Assembly (NCBI GenBank): GCA_051531935.1
Contig: JAOPTR010000007.1
Location: forward strand, 248,001 to 312,000
Reading direction: 5' to 3'
Source: OCS116 sp051531935
Lineage (GTDB): Bacteria; Pseudomonadota; Alphaproteobacteria; Rhizobiales; OSC116
DNA: 64,000 nt
Positions 8,463 through 16,407 of this stretch are shown one piece after another. Both the position numbers and the translations under genes were made by a program. Within the stretch, counting starts at the first letter, position 1. Each line of letters opens with the position of its first letter. The notes below the pieces were generated by a model that was given only the letters and a program-made list of their open reading frames with translations, had not been told where the DNA came from and made no database searches.

Positions 8463-8527
8463 GGAAGATGAGGCTGCGAAAGAGAAGGTGTGGTTGACAG
8501 ACATTATCTATAATGGTGATGCCAATT
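8463..8527 (+). repeat. 65-bp repeat, copy B (displaced exonuclease tail)
   Basis: A copy of bases 7751-7815 with 62 of 65 identical, lying outside any gene. Weaker similarity (about 20 of 24 bases) continues just upstream of it. Its right edge coincides with the stop codon of the Sel1 pseudogene, marking a recombination junction. Confidence 0.85.
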
Positions 8528-9572
8528 ATTCCCATCCACAACCAATTTCTACACCATATTCATTGTGAGTGGGGACCGCTTGGCCGAAGCCATTTTTAAT
8601 TGCATCATTCATAAGCGTATCTATTTTTCTGCATCTAGCTTTTAATAGTGATACTTGTTTATGGGCTTCCACCCATATATCTGCATGTTGTTTTGCTTTA
8701 TCAATTTCTACATCTGTCAGTATTGATTCCATAAGTTTTAACTTAGGAAGAAATTGTGTGCTTTTATTTCCCAAATATCGGGATAAATAATAGTGTGTAA
8801 GCGCAATCCTATAATTTTGCGCCACACCTAAGCCTTTTTTATGCATTGCTGCTAAATATTTATGGGCGGATGCTGAGCCCTGCTCAGCAGCTTTCATGTA
8901 CCATTTATACGCTTTTTCATAATCTTGAATTATGTCTCTGCCATCTCTATAGCCTCGAAATATAAACCGGCCTTGGTAATATCTATTTCCCATAACAAAC
9001 TGAGCTTTTGTGTTTCCTTGCTCTGCTGCTTTCTTATACAACTTATATGCTTTATTGTGATCGTGGGGTAAACCAAGACCATAAAGATAGAGCGTGCCCA
9101 AACCAACCATTGCCCTAACATCGCCTTGTTCACCTGCTTTCTCGAACCACATGACTGCTTTTTTTACATTCCGCTCAACAGTCAATCCCCATTGATACCT
9201 TTCGGCTATCTTTCGCGAAGCATATCCATCACCCAGCAGCCCCGCCTTCTCAAACTGTATAAATGATTTTTCAAACCAAGTGTTCGCATTTCTTGAATCC
9301 CTCGAGATGCCTACACCTGTAACATACATTTTTGCAACCTCCCAAGTGGCCCTTGCATTTCCTCTTTCTGCAGCTTTCTTGAATGAGACGAACGCTTTTT
9401 TATAATCTTATTGTACACCTTCGCCATTAAAATACATCCACCCTAACTTAAATGATGCTTTCGCTTTCTCCTGATTTTCAGGACTTAACGATTTTTCATT
9501 GGTAAGAGTGATGGGTGTGAAAAGTATGGTAGAAATTATTATAAATATGACGAAAGTTGGTTTCATTTTCAT
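8526..9572 (-). pseudogene. Sel1-repeat protein, interrupted by one in-frame stop
   Basis: A Sel1-like repeat (TPR-like) protein broken by a single ochre codon. It starts with a signal peptide (MKMKPTFVIFIIISTILF) and reads to GEGVQ, where TAA at 9408-9410 replaces the CAA (Gln) expected from the intact paralogue at 18555 (GEGVHQDYKK). The same frame then continues uninterrupted for 294 codons with about six Sel1 repeats (AEQGNTKAQFVMGNRYY and similar). Overall similarity to the paralogue is high along the full length. An internal ATG at 9329 could give a protein without a signal peptide, but loss of function is more likely. Readthrough cannot be excluded. Confidence 0.85.
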
Positions 9573-9617
9573 AAATAGTGTTTTAGCAATTAAATTAATT
9601 TTAAACAAAAATAGCAT

Positions 9618-10018
9618 TATTGAGATTTATTTGTCAAACCTTAGACATAAAAAACGGCCAAGGTACAAACCTTAAGCGTTAAGTTAAGAATACTAATTCT
9701 GAAGAGCAGCAATAATCTGGTTTTAGGAGATTAACGATTGCCTCTTCACTGCAATCTCAGTTTCTGCTTGAATGAATGATTCAGTCACAAGCTTGGATTT
9801 GACCTCATAACTTTGTGCTTATGGTTGGGTTTTTATGGGGTGTGAATGTACAAAGTATGACTTGTCATAAAACTAGTTTTTTTTATATCAAGTGTGCTGG
9901 TGTCGGGGTGATCTTCTTCTTCTTACTAAATTTACTTGGTGCCCAACTCTCCTCTCTAACATTTACAAAGCCCTCCGCACTACACGGAAGGCTTTGAAAT
10001 GTTACAATAAGTTTGGGT
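9618..10018. other. Gap with decayed copy of a terminator
   Basis: The first ~130 bp (to about 9745) align with the sequence upstream of the intact Sel1 gene (19635-19765), including a degenerate version of the terminator there (GGCCAAGG...CCTT). The rest holds no convincing gene; short frames around 9815-10074 lack ribosome sites. Confidence 0.55.
9966..9996 (-). terminator. Hairpin downstream of the lipoprotein gene
   Basis: CAAAGCCCTCCG and CGGAAGGCTTTG pair over 12 bp with one mismatch, around a 7-nt loop. It lies about 20 bp past the stop of the minus-strand lipoprotein gene. The T-tract is weak, so termination efficiency is uncertain. Confidence 0.5.
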
Positions 10019-10579
10019 TTAGTATATCAAATTTTTTAGAACTGGTTTTTTGGCTATGGGTTGGTTTTTCTTAGCCACGGTAGATTTTCGCTTGATTATA
10101 CTTTTGTAATTATCCAATTTCCCAGAAGCAATTTTAAGGTTGATTGCTTTCAATACTGCGTTTGTGTCGTATAAGGCAGGGTCTATTTTTTCGAAATAAC
10201 AGATTGTATCCATGAATACAACTGGTGTAAATTCGGTTTCATGTCGCTTTTTTTGGTAACTGGAACTTATTCTAGACGGCCCAAAATATGGCAAGTTTTT
10301 TCCCTTACAAAGTTCTGCCGACCTCAATAACGCGAAATCTAATGCAATGTCTACATGTAAACCTCCAACGCCGCTATAAACCACCGCGAAACCATTTTTC
10401 CCTTTTCGCTTGTCTTTGTAGCCGTGATTGGAAGTAAAGTTAAAGTAATCTATCTTTTTATATAGTTTTGGTAACGAGATGGTTGTTGTTGATGTGGTTG
10501 GCGGCGTGTAAACAACTCTGGGCTTAGTGGCGCAACCAGTAAGTGCTAAAGCAAAGATTATAAATGCAATTTTTTTCAT
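10019..10579 (-). CDS. Lipoprotein, CC0125/CC1285-like
   Basis: A 186-residue lipoprotein. The signal peptide ends in a lipobox LTGC (Cys16), so the protein should be lipidated and membrane-anchored. The core GYKDKRKGKNGFAVVYSG followed by D-x-ALLRSAELC matches the pattern of the CC0125/CC1285 lipoprotein family of alphaproteobacteria, which has no known function. The C-terminus is basic and lysine-rich. AGAAGGTGAT precedes the ATG. It is monocistronic and lies in the accessory region bordering the integrase fragment. Confidence 0.75.
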   Translation of the reverse strand: MKKIAFIIFALALTGCATKPRVVYTPPTTSTTTISLPKLYKKIDYFNFTSNHGYKDKRKGKNGFAVVYSGVGGLHVDIALDFALLRSAELCKGKNLPYFGPSRISSSYQKKRHETEFTPVVFMDTICYFEKIDPALYDTNAVLKAINLKIASGKLDNYKSIIKRKSTVAKKNQPIAKKPVLKNLIY

Positions 10580-10836
10580 GTAATCACCTTCTAAATAAGT
10601 TGAATAAGTATATATCTAGAAATTACCTATAAAAGCTTCAAATAGAGTTAACAGTTGTTTGGTCGCCTACGTCAAAAAGTCGTGTAAACGTTTGAATGTA
10701 TTTTGTTTTTAATGGTTTTGCGTTGCTCTGTTTTAGTGCAGTTAAACCGATTAGCATCATCATGTTTGAAATCGATTGCCTAAACAATCTATTACATCAA
10801 AGCACTCCAAACAGAGGGTGGAGTTTTTCTGCATAA

Positions 10837-11079
10837 TTCTTTAAATTTAAAAAGGGTTTGCAGGATAAGGGTTTGATTGGTGAGAATATAACATTCCACG
10901 GACTGAGCCATACCTACGCAACCCATTTGCGCGAAGAGAATATTGCCAATGAAGATATTGCGAGCGCTCTAGGCCATGTCGACCCAAAGACACCAAATCT
11001 TTACAATAAAAACGTAGATACGCTAAAGATACAGAACAAAATCGTTTCTATTTTTGATCGAGAAGAGAACGAAAAGTAG
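10837..11079 (+). pseudogene. Tyrosine recombinase (phage-type integrase) C-terminal remnant
   Basis: Only the last ~80 residues of an integrase catalytic domain remain; a TAA at 10834-10836 closes the frame upstream and no ATG is present. The box ITFHGLSHTYATHL corresponds to the canonical HxLRHTfaT, but the catalytic Arg is replaced by Ser. The ALGH motif and the nucleophile Tyr (PNLYNK) are kept. Truncation plus loss of Arg make it inactive. It lies 95 bp from the 3' (CCA) end of tRNA-Phe, the usual position of the integrase of an element integrated in that tRNA gene. Confidence 0.85.
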
Positions 11080-11174
11080 ACAGGCCTGAAATTTATTTAA
11101 GAAATACTTGTAAAACTATCAAAATCTAATGGAAAATATTTAGAACTAATTGGTTGAAATACTAGGAAAGTAAA

Positions 11175-11250
11175 TGGTGCCCGAACCTGGATTTGAACCA
11201 GGGACACACGGATTTTCAATCCGTTGCTCTACCAACTGAGCTATTCGGGC
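11175..11250 (-). tRNA. tRNA-Phe (GAA)
   Basis: A complete 76-nt cloverleaf read on the minus strand, from GCCCGAATAGC to GGGCACCA. The anticodon stem ACGGATT-GAA-AATCCGT gives anticodon GAA (Phe); the T-arm is GGTTCAAATCC. The CCA end is encoded. It lies at the end of the yacG operon block, and its 3' end faces the integrase remnant. Confidence 0.97.
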
Positions 11251-11275
11251 ATCTACGCATGGCGTGATATGGCGG

Positions 11276-11304
11276 TTTATAGGCAATCAGCTCGGGCTTG
11301 TCTA
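11276..11304 (-). promoter_or_regulatory. Sigma-70 promoter of tRNA-Phe
   Basis: On the minus strand TAGACA (-35) and TATAAA (-10) are separated by exactly 17 bp. The -10 box ends 26 bp before the mature tRNA 5' end, which is a normal leader length. Confidence 0.6.
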
Positions 11305-11355
11305 GCAAACAATTGGAAAAACCCACATATTTCTTAAATATATGTAATAACTTCT

Positions 11356-11589
11356 TTATCTGTCTAATTGATCAATCTCTGCCACTTGATCGGATGAAAA
11401 GTCATTTTGGTCCTGCGGATTTGTATCGCTGACTATATAACTCGCGTTTAGCCATTTTCCTAAATCTAAATCGGCGCATCGTTTAGAGCAAAATGGTCTG
11501 AATTTTTTTGTGGCGGGATGTTTGCACATAACGCATTTGCGGCCAGTTAAATCATCGCCATTTAGGCTCACTACGGTTTTTTTAGTCAT
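11356..11589 (-). CDS. yacG: YacG, DNA gyrase inhibitor / zinc-binding protein
   Basis: A 77-residue zinc protein; in E. coli YacG binds GyrB and inhibits gyrase. The zinc site C-V-M-C ... F-C-S-K-R-C (CxxC and CxxxC, four Cys) is complete, followed by the family's DLDLGKWL. An acidic, disordered C-terminal tail follows (NDFSSDQVAEIDQLD). Its start overlaps the end of the RNase E/G gene by 8 bp, indicating translational coupling. Position after maf and the RNase gene is conserved across Rhizobiales. Confidence 0.93.
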   Translation of the reverse strand: MTKKTVVSLNGDDLTGRKCVMCKHPATKKFRPFCSKRCADLDLGKWLNASYIVSDTNPQDQNDFSSDQVAEIDQLDR

Positions 11590-12532
11590 GCTTCATATCC
11601 AATAATTTATCGGCCAAACGTTTGCCTTGGCGTTTTATTTTAAACTCGGCAAGCCCAAAGGCCGTATAACTGCCCATTTCGATATTTGTTCCTAATGTCA
11701 ATTCTCGTAAATATTCGCCAAATTTCTGACGTTCATATTTCTTGAGAATCTTCAAGAAGTCAACAATCACCAACCCACTAATTTGGCGTAATGCCAGTTG
11801 TTCGATTATTTTTAGCGCCGCTTGATTGTTAATATCGGCAACCATGTTTTTGCCGTTATAGCTGCTGCTATTCACATCAACCACCGTCATGGCTGCTGTG
11901 TGTTGGATGATGATGTTACCACCATTTTCAAGGCAGATTTCTGTGTTTGATAATTCGTCTATTTGTTCGGCTAAATCGTATTTTTCGAGCAATGAGGGAC
12001 TGCTTTTTTTGCCGTTTTCAACTTTAACATTCAGGTCTTGATTTAAGGTTGCAGAAAAAGCGTAATCATCGGTGATAATCTGCTGATCATTCGTGTTGCA
12101 TAATGAGAGACAATATTGACCCAAATTATCGGCTTGTCTGAACAATTGGGGGCGGTTTTTGCCAGTTGATTTTACATCGCCGACATAGCGCACACGAGGG
12201 CTTTTATCATCAAACGCATGGCTGATGATTTCGGCTAATATATATTGCCCCTCAATGAAATTCTGTTTGGCTTTAAGTGGCAACACGGCATCTAATTTAC
12301 CAAGGGTAACAAAGGCCATTTTTGTATTGGCATCCAATTTCGTAATGCGTGCGATATATACGCTGCCAATGGCTGTATCAGGGGCAGAGAAATTGACATT
12401 CTCGATGTTTGGGTTCAAACCCCAAATGTCATAAAAAACCAACTTACCGTTTATGGTTTTGGCAATTTGGGCATAGGTATTTCGTTTGCCATTTATATTG
12501 AGCGAGATAAAAAGTTGAGGCTGATCGGCCAT
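11582..12532 (-). CDS. Ribonuclease E/G family protein
   Basis: A 316-residue RNase E/G-type protein, much shorter than RNase E and lacking its scaffold tail. An N-terminal S1-like segment (GSVYIARITKL ... VTLGKLDAVLP) precedes the catalytic region, with the metal-binding Asp motifs VVDVNSSSYNG and GLVIVDFLKILKK. A typical C-terminal EFKIKRQGKRLADKL ends the protein. The Zn-link CPxC of RNase E is absent, as in other short members near maf and yacG. It overlaps yacG and starts 12 bp after maf. Role: 5'-end-dependent RNA processing by family; in vivo targets unknown. Confidence 0.88.
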   Translation of the reverse strand: MADQPQLFISLNINGKRNTYAQIAKTINGKLVFYDIWGLNPNIENVNFSAPDTAIGSVYIARITKLDANTKMAFVTLGKLDAVLPLKAKQNFIEGQYILAEIISHAFDDKSPRVRYVGDVKSTGKNRPQLFRQADNLGQYCLSLCNTNDQQIITDDYAFSATLNQDLNVKVENGKKSSPSLLEKYDLAEQIDELSNTEICLENGGNIIIQHTAAMTVVDVNSSSYNGKNMVADINNQAALKIIEQLALRQISGLVIVDFLKILKKYERQKFGEYLRELTLGTNIEMGSYTAFGLAEFKIKRQGKRLADKLLDMKHD

Positions 12533-12544
12533 GGTAAAGCCTCA

Positions 12545-13207
12545 TCAGTTGGTGTGGCTTGGCCATTTTAATACAGGGTCGATGCCCACTGAACGTAACA
12601 ATGATGTGGTTTCGTATAATGGTAAGCCAACGACATTACTATATTGGCCGATGAGATTGTTCACAAATGCACCCGCAAAGCCTTGTATGGCATAAGAGCC
12701 GGCTTTGTCGCGCCAATCGTTACTGGCGATGTAATTGTCGATCTCTTGGGTGGAGAGGCGTTTGAACCTCACACGGGTTTCGACTGTTTTTTGGCGTAAT
12801 TTTTGGTTTATGCCATCAATAACCGCGACAGATGTGAACACGCGATGTGAACGGCCGGACAGCATAAGCAATTGGTCTTTGGCTTGGTCTATATTTTCGG
12901 CTTTGCCCAAAATACGACGCCCAACACCAACCACAGTGTCACTGGCTAAGATGTTAATTATAAGCTGTTTGTCACTAAGGTCGACCGTTGCATCATTTGC
13001 GAGCATTTGCAGGCATTTTTCGGCCTTTTGGCGGGCAAGCCGTTGCGCTAATTTGCGCGGTATTTCACGCGCATGGGGTGTTTCATCCAAATCCACAGGA
13101 CGGATGAGGTAGGGCACAATGCCAATTTGGTCGAGCAATTGCACGCGGCGCGGTGATCCGCTCGCTAAAATAAGCTTCGCTTGAATTTGTCCGTCTGCAT
13201 CGCTCAT
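12545..13207 (-). CDS. maf: Maf-family nucleotide pyrophosphatase
   Basis: A 220-residue Maf protein, a house-cleaning enzyme hydrolysing non-canonical or surplus nucleoside triphosphates to monophosphates. Diagnostic elements are the substrate loop LASGSPRRVQLL near the N-terminus, the SDTVVGVGRRILGK motif, and GSYAIQGFAGAFV in the C-terminal half. It lies between infA and the RNase E/G gene with short gaps, in the conserved Rhizobiales block. The sub-type (dTTP/UTP versus m7GTP specificity) is not certain from the sequence alone. Confidence 0.93.
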   Translation of the reverse strand: MSDADGQIQAKLILASGSPRRVQLLDQIGIVPYLIRPVDLDETPHAREIPRKLAQRLARQKAEKCLQMLANDATVDLSDKQLIINILASDTVVGVGRRILGKAENIDQAKDQLLMLSGRSHRVFTSVAVIDGINQKLRQKTVETRVRFKRLSTQEIDNYIASNDWRDKAGSYAIQGFAGAFVNNLIGQYSNVVGLPLYETTSLLRSVGIDPVLKWPSHTN

Positions 13208-13250
13208 AAATACGCCCTATGTTTAAACTTAAAGTTCAAACAAAAATGTT

Positions 13251-13469
13251 CTAACGATGGCGATATGTAATGCGGCCTTTGGTAAGGTCATATGGTGTCA
13301 TTTCAACCATAACGCGGTCGCCAGCCAAAACACGAATGCGGTTTTTGCGCAATTTACCAGCGGTGTGACCGATGATTTCATGTCCATTTTCAAGCTCAAT
13401 TTTAAAAGTTGCATTTGGTAGCAATTCAATAATTGTGCCGTCAAATTCTAGTAATTCTTCTTTAGCCAT
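13251..13469 (-). CDS. infA: Translation initiation factor IF-1
   Basis: A 72-residue IF-1 of standard length, a single S1/OB domain that binds the ribosomal A site during initiation. The sequence is strongly conserved (FDGTIIELLPNATFKIEL, GKLRKNRIRVLAGDRV, LTKGRITYRHR). AAGGAAAA precedes the ATG. Just upstream is a short hairpin (13481-13497). Downstream, maf follows after 43 bp. Confidence 0.98.
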   Translation of the reverse strand: MAKEELLEFDGTIIELLPNATFKIELENGHEIIGHTAGKLRKNRIRVLAGDRVMVEMTPYDLTKGRITYRHR

Positions 13470-13480
13470 TGTTTTCCTTT

Positions 13481-13497
13481 TCGAACTCTTGGTTCGA
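13481..13497 (-). promoter_or_regulatory. Leader hairpin upstream of infA
   Basis: TCGAAC/GTTCGA with a 5-nt loop lies directly before the AAAAGGAAAA ribosome site of infA. No T-tract follows, so it looks more like an mRNA leader structure than a terminator. Confidence 0.35.
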
Positions 13498-13575
13498 GAT
13501 TAAATATAGTCTGTGTTCATTTATCGCGAAACGCAGCAAATGTATAGTGAAATCATCAATAATCGTAAATGTCGG

Positions 13576-14016
13576 CTATTTTATGACGAATTTTGATTTT
13601 AGTAAATTATCCAATTCATCGCGCAATTTACGATAGTGGCCGAGCTGCTCTTCGCGGTCTTCGGCTTGGTTTACAGGGTCGTAAACTGGCCAAAATTCAA
13701 ATTCGGTGGCTATGGCGCGGCAGATATCTTGGGCATAATCACGCGCACCTTTAGAGAAGCAGATTACCAGATCAAATGACGCCATATAATTAGGTTCAAT
13801 TGCGGCCGATACATGTTGTGCTAAATTAATGTCGATCTCGTTCATCACGGTAACGGCATAGCCATCAATATCTTTGGTTTCAACGCCTGCACTGTCTATC
13901 GCCAATTGGCTGCCATAGAGTTTTTTCATAATGCCTGCCGCCATGGGCGATCTGACAGCATTTTGCGAGCATAAAAATAAGATGGATGAAGGCAGGGGTA
14001 ATTTTTTGTCGCTCAT
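13576..14016 (-). CDS. Low-molecular-weight phosphotyrosine phosphatase family protein
   Basis: A protein of about 146 residues with the LMW-PTP/ArsC-like P-loop C16-S-Q-N-A-V-R22-S and the later general-acid region FWPVYDP. ATG 14016 is chosen because GGAAGG stands just upstream; the longer frame to 14043 would begin inside the preceding gene. It could be a protein-tyrosine phosphatase or an arsenate-reductase relative. The conserved position between UPF0262 and infA suggests a housekeeping role rather than arsenic resistance. Confidence 0.85.
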   Translation of the reverse strand: MSDKKLPLPSSILFLCSQNAVRSPMAAGIMKKLYGSQLAIDSAGVETKDIDGYAVTVMNEIDINLAQHVSAAIEPNYMASFDLVICFSKGARDYAQDICRAIATEFEFWPVYDPVNQAEDREEQLGHYRKLRDELDNLLKSKFVIK

Positions 14017-14018
14017 AA

Positions 14019-14528
14019 TTAGCCCTTCCAATATAATGCGCAAATCAGCGTGTAGAGCCGTCTTGCTGTTTCAAAATCGACTTTTATTTTGCCTTTTAAG
14101 CGATCGCTTAACAATTCGCTGCCCTCATTATGCAGGCCTCGTCGCCCCATGTCGATGGCTTCAATCTGTTGCGGGTTAGCGCTTTTCATGGCTTCGTGGT
14201 GGCGCTCACATATTAGGAAATAATCTTTCATAATCAACCTAAATGGCGATAAAGACAAAATATGCAACATAATTGGCTCGTCTGCTTCGGAGCGAATGTC
14301 GAAAATTAATTTACCGCGCTGAATGTCTAAAACCAGTTTAAAAGGCCCCGTGGCCTCTAGGTTATCGGCCGTTCGCAAAGGCAAAAAACTGTTTTCGGCC
14401 AAAAGATCATTCATGGCGGCTTTGCGCTCGAAAGTGATTTCGGGCGAAATGTTGGTGATATTCTCTTCGTTTAAAACAATGTCGCCGATGATGTGCGTAT
14501 TGATTTGTGTGGGCGCTGTGTCTGTCAT
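14019..14528 (-). CDS. UPF0262 family protein
   Basis: A protein of 169 residues when started at ATG 14528 (MTDTAPTQIN), close to the family norm of about 160; a longer frame to 14597 runs into hisD. It contains the characteristic blocks ERKAAMNDLLAENSFLP, FKLVLDIQRGKLIFDIR and HHEAMKSANPQQIEAIDMG. The start lies 1 bp after the hisD stop, so translation is probably coupled. The family is restricted mainly to alphaproteobacteria and has no assigned function. Confidence 0.9.
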   Translation of the reverse strand: MTDTAPTQINTHIIGDIVLNEENITNISPEITFERKAAMNDLLAENSFLPLRTADNLEATGPFKLVLDIQRGKLIFDIRSEADEPIMLHILSLSPFRLIMKDYFLICERHHEAMKSANPQQIEAIDMGRRGLHNEGSELLSDRLKGKIKVDFETARRLYTLICALYWKG

Positions 14529-14529
14529 T

Positions 14530-15834
14530 TTATTTCTTCTGGTTGCTTTCAAGGCGTAATTCAATAGAGCGTGCATGGCCAAACAGACCTTCTGCATGAC
14601 CTAGGATAGCACCTGCGGGGCCAATTTTTTGAAGCCCTTCGGCGCTACATTTTAGTATAGAGCTGCGTTTCATAAAGTCGAGTATATTTAAACCTGAGCT
14701 AAAACGGGCACTTTTGGCAGTGGGCAATACATGGTTTGGGCCGCCAACATAATCGCCAACCGCTTCTGGTGTGTAGCGGCCAAGAAATACCGCACCGCAA
14801 TGATCAATTAAATCAAAAATAGCTTCGGGCTCTTCAATGGCTAGCTCTAAATGTTCTGGTGCAATGTCATTGGCTAGCTTTGCAGCATGTTGCCAATCTT
14901 CGGCAATGATAATGCCACCATTATCTTGCCATGCAGCACCTGCAATGTCTCTGCGTGGATTAATTTTTAACTCGTCATCAATAGCGGTCAATACTTGTTT
15001 GCCGAAGCTTTCATCAGTCACAATAAGAATAGACTGGGTAGAGGCATCATGTTCGGCCTGTGCCAAGAGATCAGCAGCAATCCAATTGGGATGATTTTCG
15101 GCATCGGCAAGCACTAAGATTTCGGATGGGCCTGCAATCATGTCTATACCCACAATGCCAAAAACTTGGCGCTTTGCAGCGGCAACATAGGCATTGCCTG
15201 GGCCAACAATTTTAGAGACGGGTTGAATGGTTTCGGTGCCATAGGCAAATGCGGCCACGGCTTGTGCGCCGCCCAAAGTATAGACCTCATCGACACCCGC
15301 AATTTTAGCTGCGGCAAGAACCAGAGGGTTTAACACGCCATCTGGCGTGGGCACTGTCATCACCACACGGGCAACGCCCGCTGCTTTGGCGGGAGCAGCG
15401 TTCATTAAAACACTGCTAGGGTAGCAAGCTAAGCCGCCAGGAACATAGAGGCAAACGCTATCTACAGCATTCCATCTATGGCCTAAAGTGATGCCCAAAT
15501 CATCTTCATATAAATCATCATTTGGCATTTGGCGGGCATGGTAATCGCTAATGCGTTGGTAGGCTAATTTAAGCGCATCGACAATTTCGGGGTCGCATTC
15601 ATCAATGGCCGCATCAATGCGCTCTTGGCTAACGCGCAATTGTTCTGGCTTGATGTCGAGCCGATCGAATTTTTTGCAATAATCAACAAGGGCTTTATCG
15701 CCATTGGTTTTTACATTTTGCAAAATGTCAGCAACCACAGCGTTTACATCATGGCTATTTTCTTTTTTTTCGGCAATAAGGGCATTGAATTTTGTATCAA
15801 ATTCAGGGTTATTATGGTGTAAAAATAAAGGCAT
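14530..15834 (-). CDS. hisD: Histidinol dehydrogenase
   Basis: A 434-residue HisD of standard length. It carries out the last two steps of histidine synthesis, oxidising L-histidinol to histidine with two NAD+ in a Zn-dependent reaction. Visible features include QAEHD (Zn ligands Gln/His), the IAPEHLE catalytic Glu-His pair, and GPNHVLPT with another Zn-ligand His. The NAD-binding part has PGGLACYPSSVLM and GGAQAVAAFAYGT. In Rhizobiales hisD commonly stands here, away from other his genes. Confidence 0.98.
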   Translation of the reverse strand: MPLFLHHNNPEFDTKFNALIAEKKENSHDVNAVVADILQNVKTNGDKALVDYCKKFDRLDIKPEQLRVSQERIDAAIDECDPEIVDALKLAYQRISDYHARQMPNDDLYEDDLGITLGHRWNAVDSVCLYVPGGLACYPSSVLMNAAPAKAAGVARVVMTVPTPDGVLNPLVLAAAKIAGVDEVYTLGGAQAVAAFAYGTETIQPVSKIVGPGNAYVAAAKRQVFGIVGIDMIAGPSEILVLADAENHPNWIAADLLAQAEHDASTQSILIVTDESFGKQVLTAIDDELKINPRRDIAGAAWQDNGGIIIAEDWQHAAKLANDIAPEHLELAIEEPEAIFDLIDHCGAVFLGRYTPEAVGDYVGGPNHVLPTAKSARFSSGLNILDFMKRSSILKCSAEGLQKIGPAGAILGHAEGLFGHARSIELRLESNQKK

Positions 15835-15918
15835 AGCGCATCTCCAAACATTGTTGGAAATAGTTTTAGCTTGGCTTGGCGCAGATTAAAAGTAATCTTT
15901 TGGAAAGATTGGTAAAAA

Positions 15919-16347
15919 CTATAATTTATGCGCTGGCTTCACTTGGCTTGTCCATTCTTCGCCAAGGTCTGCTAAATGAACTTCGAGGCAGCTTACATCT
16001 AATTTAATGCTGGCATTATCGGCAAAATTAAGAGTGATAGAACCTGCGGGGTTTTCATTCTCGTTAAATTCGACATTTAGCAGGCTTAAAATCTGTTCTG
16101 GTTTGGCGCGGTTGATATTCATCACTTGGATATTATCAACATGCGAAAAAACCAAACCCGCATGCGAGCGTTTTACGCGGTTAGCGCCAATATCATTTTC
16201 GTGATGACAGCGGTTAATGGCTAAATTTAATTGTTTGCTGCCATGGTTAAAATCAATGTCGCGCACATATAGCAGAGCGTCTTGAACATGTGATGAAATC
16301 ACTTCCAAATCTTCGGCATCGACACCCATTAATTTTAAATCACTCAT
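15919..16347 (-). CDS. DUF2948 family protein
   Basis: A protein of about 142 residues of the alphaproteobacterial DUF2948 family, found between murA and hisD. Signature parts are MGVDAEDLEVISSHVQDALL, the NRC-HH block and a C-terminal SCLEVHLADLGEEW. ATG 16347 is favoured because GGAGAC lies immediately upstream; the longer frame would start with TTG inside that ribosome site. Function unknown; the gene order implies co-expression with hisD. Confidence 0.88.
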   Translation of the reverse strand: MSDLKLMGVDAEDLEVISSHVQDALLYVRDIDFNHGSKQLNLAINRCHHENDIGANRVKRSHAGLVFSHVDNIQVMNINRAKPEQILSLLNVEFNENENPAGSITLNFADNASIKLDVSCLEVHLADLGEEWTSQVKPAHKL

Positions 16348-16407
16348 ATTCGTCTCCAATTAATCCTAGTTATATCACTCATAAGCTATATCGCTTAATA
16401 AGTCATA

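Noticed and set aside
9791..9803. TTGGATTTGA as a possible attachment-site copy of the tRNA-Phe T-arm
   Set aside because: Only about 10 bases match and the flanks do not; too short for an att repeat.
9815..10074. Two overlapping 60-codon plus-strand frames with hydrophobic stretches
   Set aside because: No ribosome sites, conflicting frames, and overlap with the lipoprotein gene and its terminator.
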